Shown here: positions 24,408 through 24,527 of the stretch, piece by piece
How positions within the stretch are numbered: position 1 is the stretch's first letter
Layout of the letters: every line of letters begins with the position of its first letter
Origin: Gammaproteobacteria bacterium
GTDB lineage: Bacteria; Pseudomonadota; Gammaproteobacteria; Granulosicoccales; Granulosicoccaceae
Assembly: GCA_019634245.1 (NCBI GenBank)
Contig: JAHQVR010000116.1
Span: 1-24,527, forward strand
DNA length: 24,527 nucleotides
Direction of reading: 5' to 3'
Program-made: the position numbers and the translations under genes
Notes under the pieces: generated by a model
What the model saw: the letters and a program-made list of their open reading frames with translations, nothing else
Databases searched by the model: none
What the model was told of the DNA's origin: nothing

Positions 24408-24527
24408 TTAAGTTTCCACGGTTTTTGCCTTCATTATCTTCGCAAAGATCGCGCGGTTGTGTGATTCGATATAGATCGCCATATGATCGTCCAACCGATC
24501 CATCAACTTAGACAAGTTCCAAGAGAG
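24408..24527 (-). CDS. Unidentified protein, C-terminal 39 codons only (partial)
   Basis: On the minus strand a frame is open from the right edge to a TAA at 24410-24408, encoding 39 residues. They look like an amphipathic helix (LSKLMDRLDDHMAIYIESHN) followed by a basic end (AKIMKAKTVET). The composition is protein-like and the convergent layout fits a real gene, but the piece is too short to identify. A 7-bp inverted repeat (TACTGGC at 24364 and GCCAGTA at 24396) lies between it and the upstream gene. Confidence 0.4.
   Translation of the reverse strand, partial: LSWNLSKLMDRLDDHMAIYIESHNRAIFAKIMKAKTVET

Overview
The window looks like chromosomal DNA of a gammaproteobacterium, probably marine or otherwise free-living. 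The main reason is the gene order on the minus strand, aspS-nudB-(hydrolase)-yebC-ruvC-ruvA-ruvB-ybgC-tolQ-tolR-tolA, which is the classic gammaproteobacterial arrangement. The GdhB-type large glutamate dehydrogenase fits this too. Base composition is moderate and coding density is high. No rRNA, tRNA, insertion sequence or CRISPR array was seen.

Left block (1-9110, all minus strand). Reading in the direction of transcription from 9110 down: aspartyl-tRNA synthetase, the folate-pathway Nudix hydrolase NudB, an inserted alpha/beta hydrolase, YebC, the RuvC/RuvA/RuvB Holliday-junction machinery, the YbgC thioesterase, then TolQ, TolR and TolA of the envelope Tol-Pal complex. TolA runs off the left edge and carries nine copies of a 12-residue (36-bp) repeat. 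Many genes here overlap by 4 bp or nearly touch, and several start with GTG or TTG.

Middle block (9205-17196). A PfkB/adenosine-kinase-like sugar kinase and a 1606-residue NAD-glutamate dehydrogenase lie on the plus strand. An EamA-type transporter is on the minus strand and overlaps the dehydrogenase tail by 12 bp. Then come a small GlsB/YeaQ-type membrane protein and a PaaG-like enoyl-CoA isomerase on the plus strand.

Right block (17441-23535, plus strand) is the most interesting part: a tightly packed seven-gene corrinoid/tetrahydrofolate one-carbon operon. It encodes a B12-binding corrinoid protein, a DUF1638 protein, a small 'virulence factor' family protein, a cysteine-rich MetV-like protein, a MetF-type methylenetetrahydrofolate reductase, a methyl-corrinoid:THF methyltransferase and a [2Fe-2S]/ASKHA corrinoid reactivase. 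The inferred flow is methylated substrate -> corrinoid protein -> methyl-THF -> methylene-THF, with the reactivase rescuing oxidised cobalamin. The substrate-specific methyltransferase (for example an MttB-superfamily enzyme) is not in the window. The corrinoid protein has an extremely acidic N-terminus, while both enzymes expected to dock on it (methyltransferase and reactivase) end in arginine-rich tails. This suggests an electrostatic docking system. The end of the reactivase gene is the first of three 53-bp tandem repeats.

The right edge holds a DUF5658-like membrane protein and the last 39 codons of an unidentified minus-strand gene.
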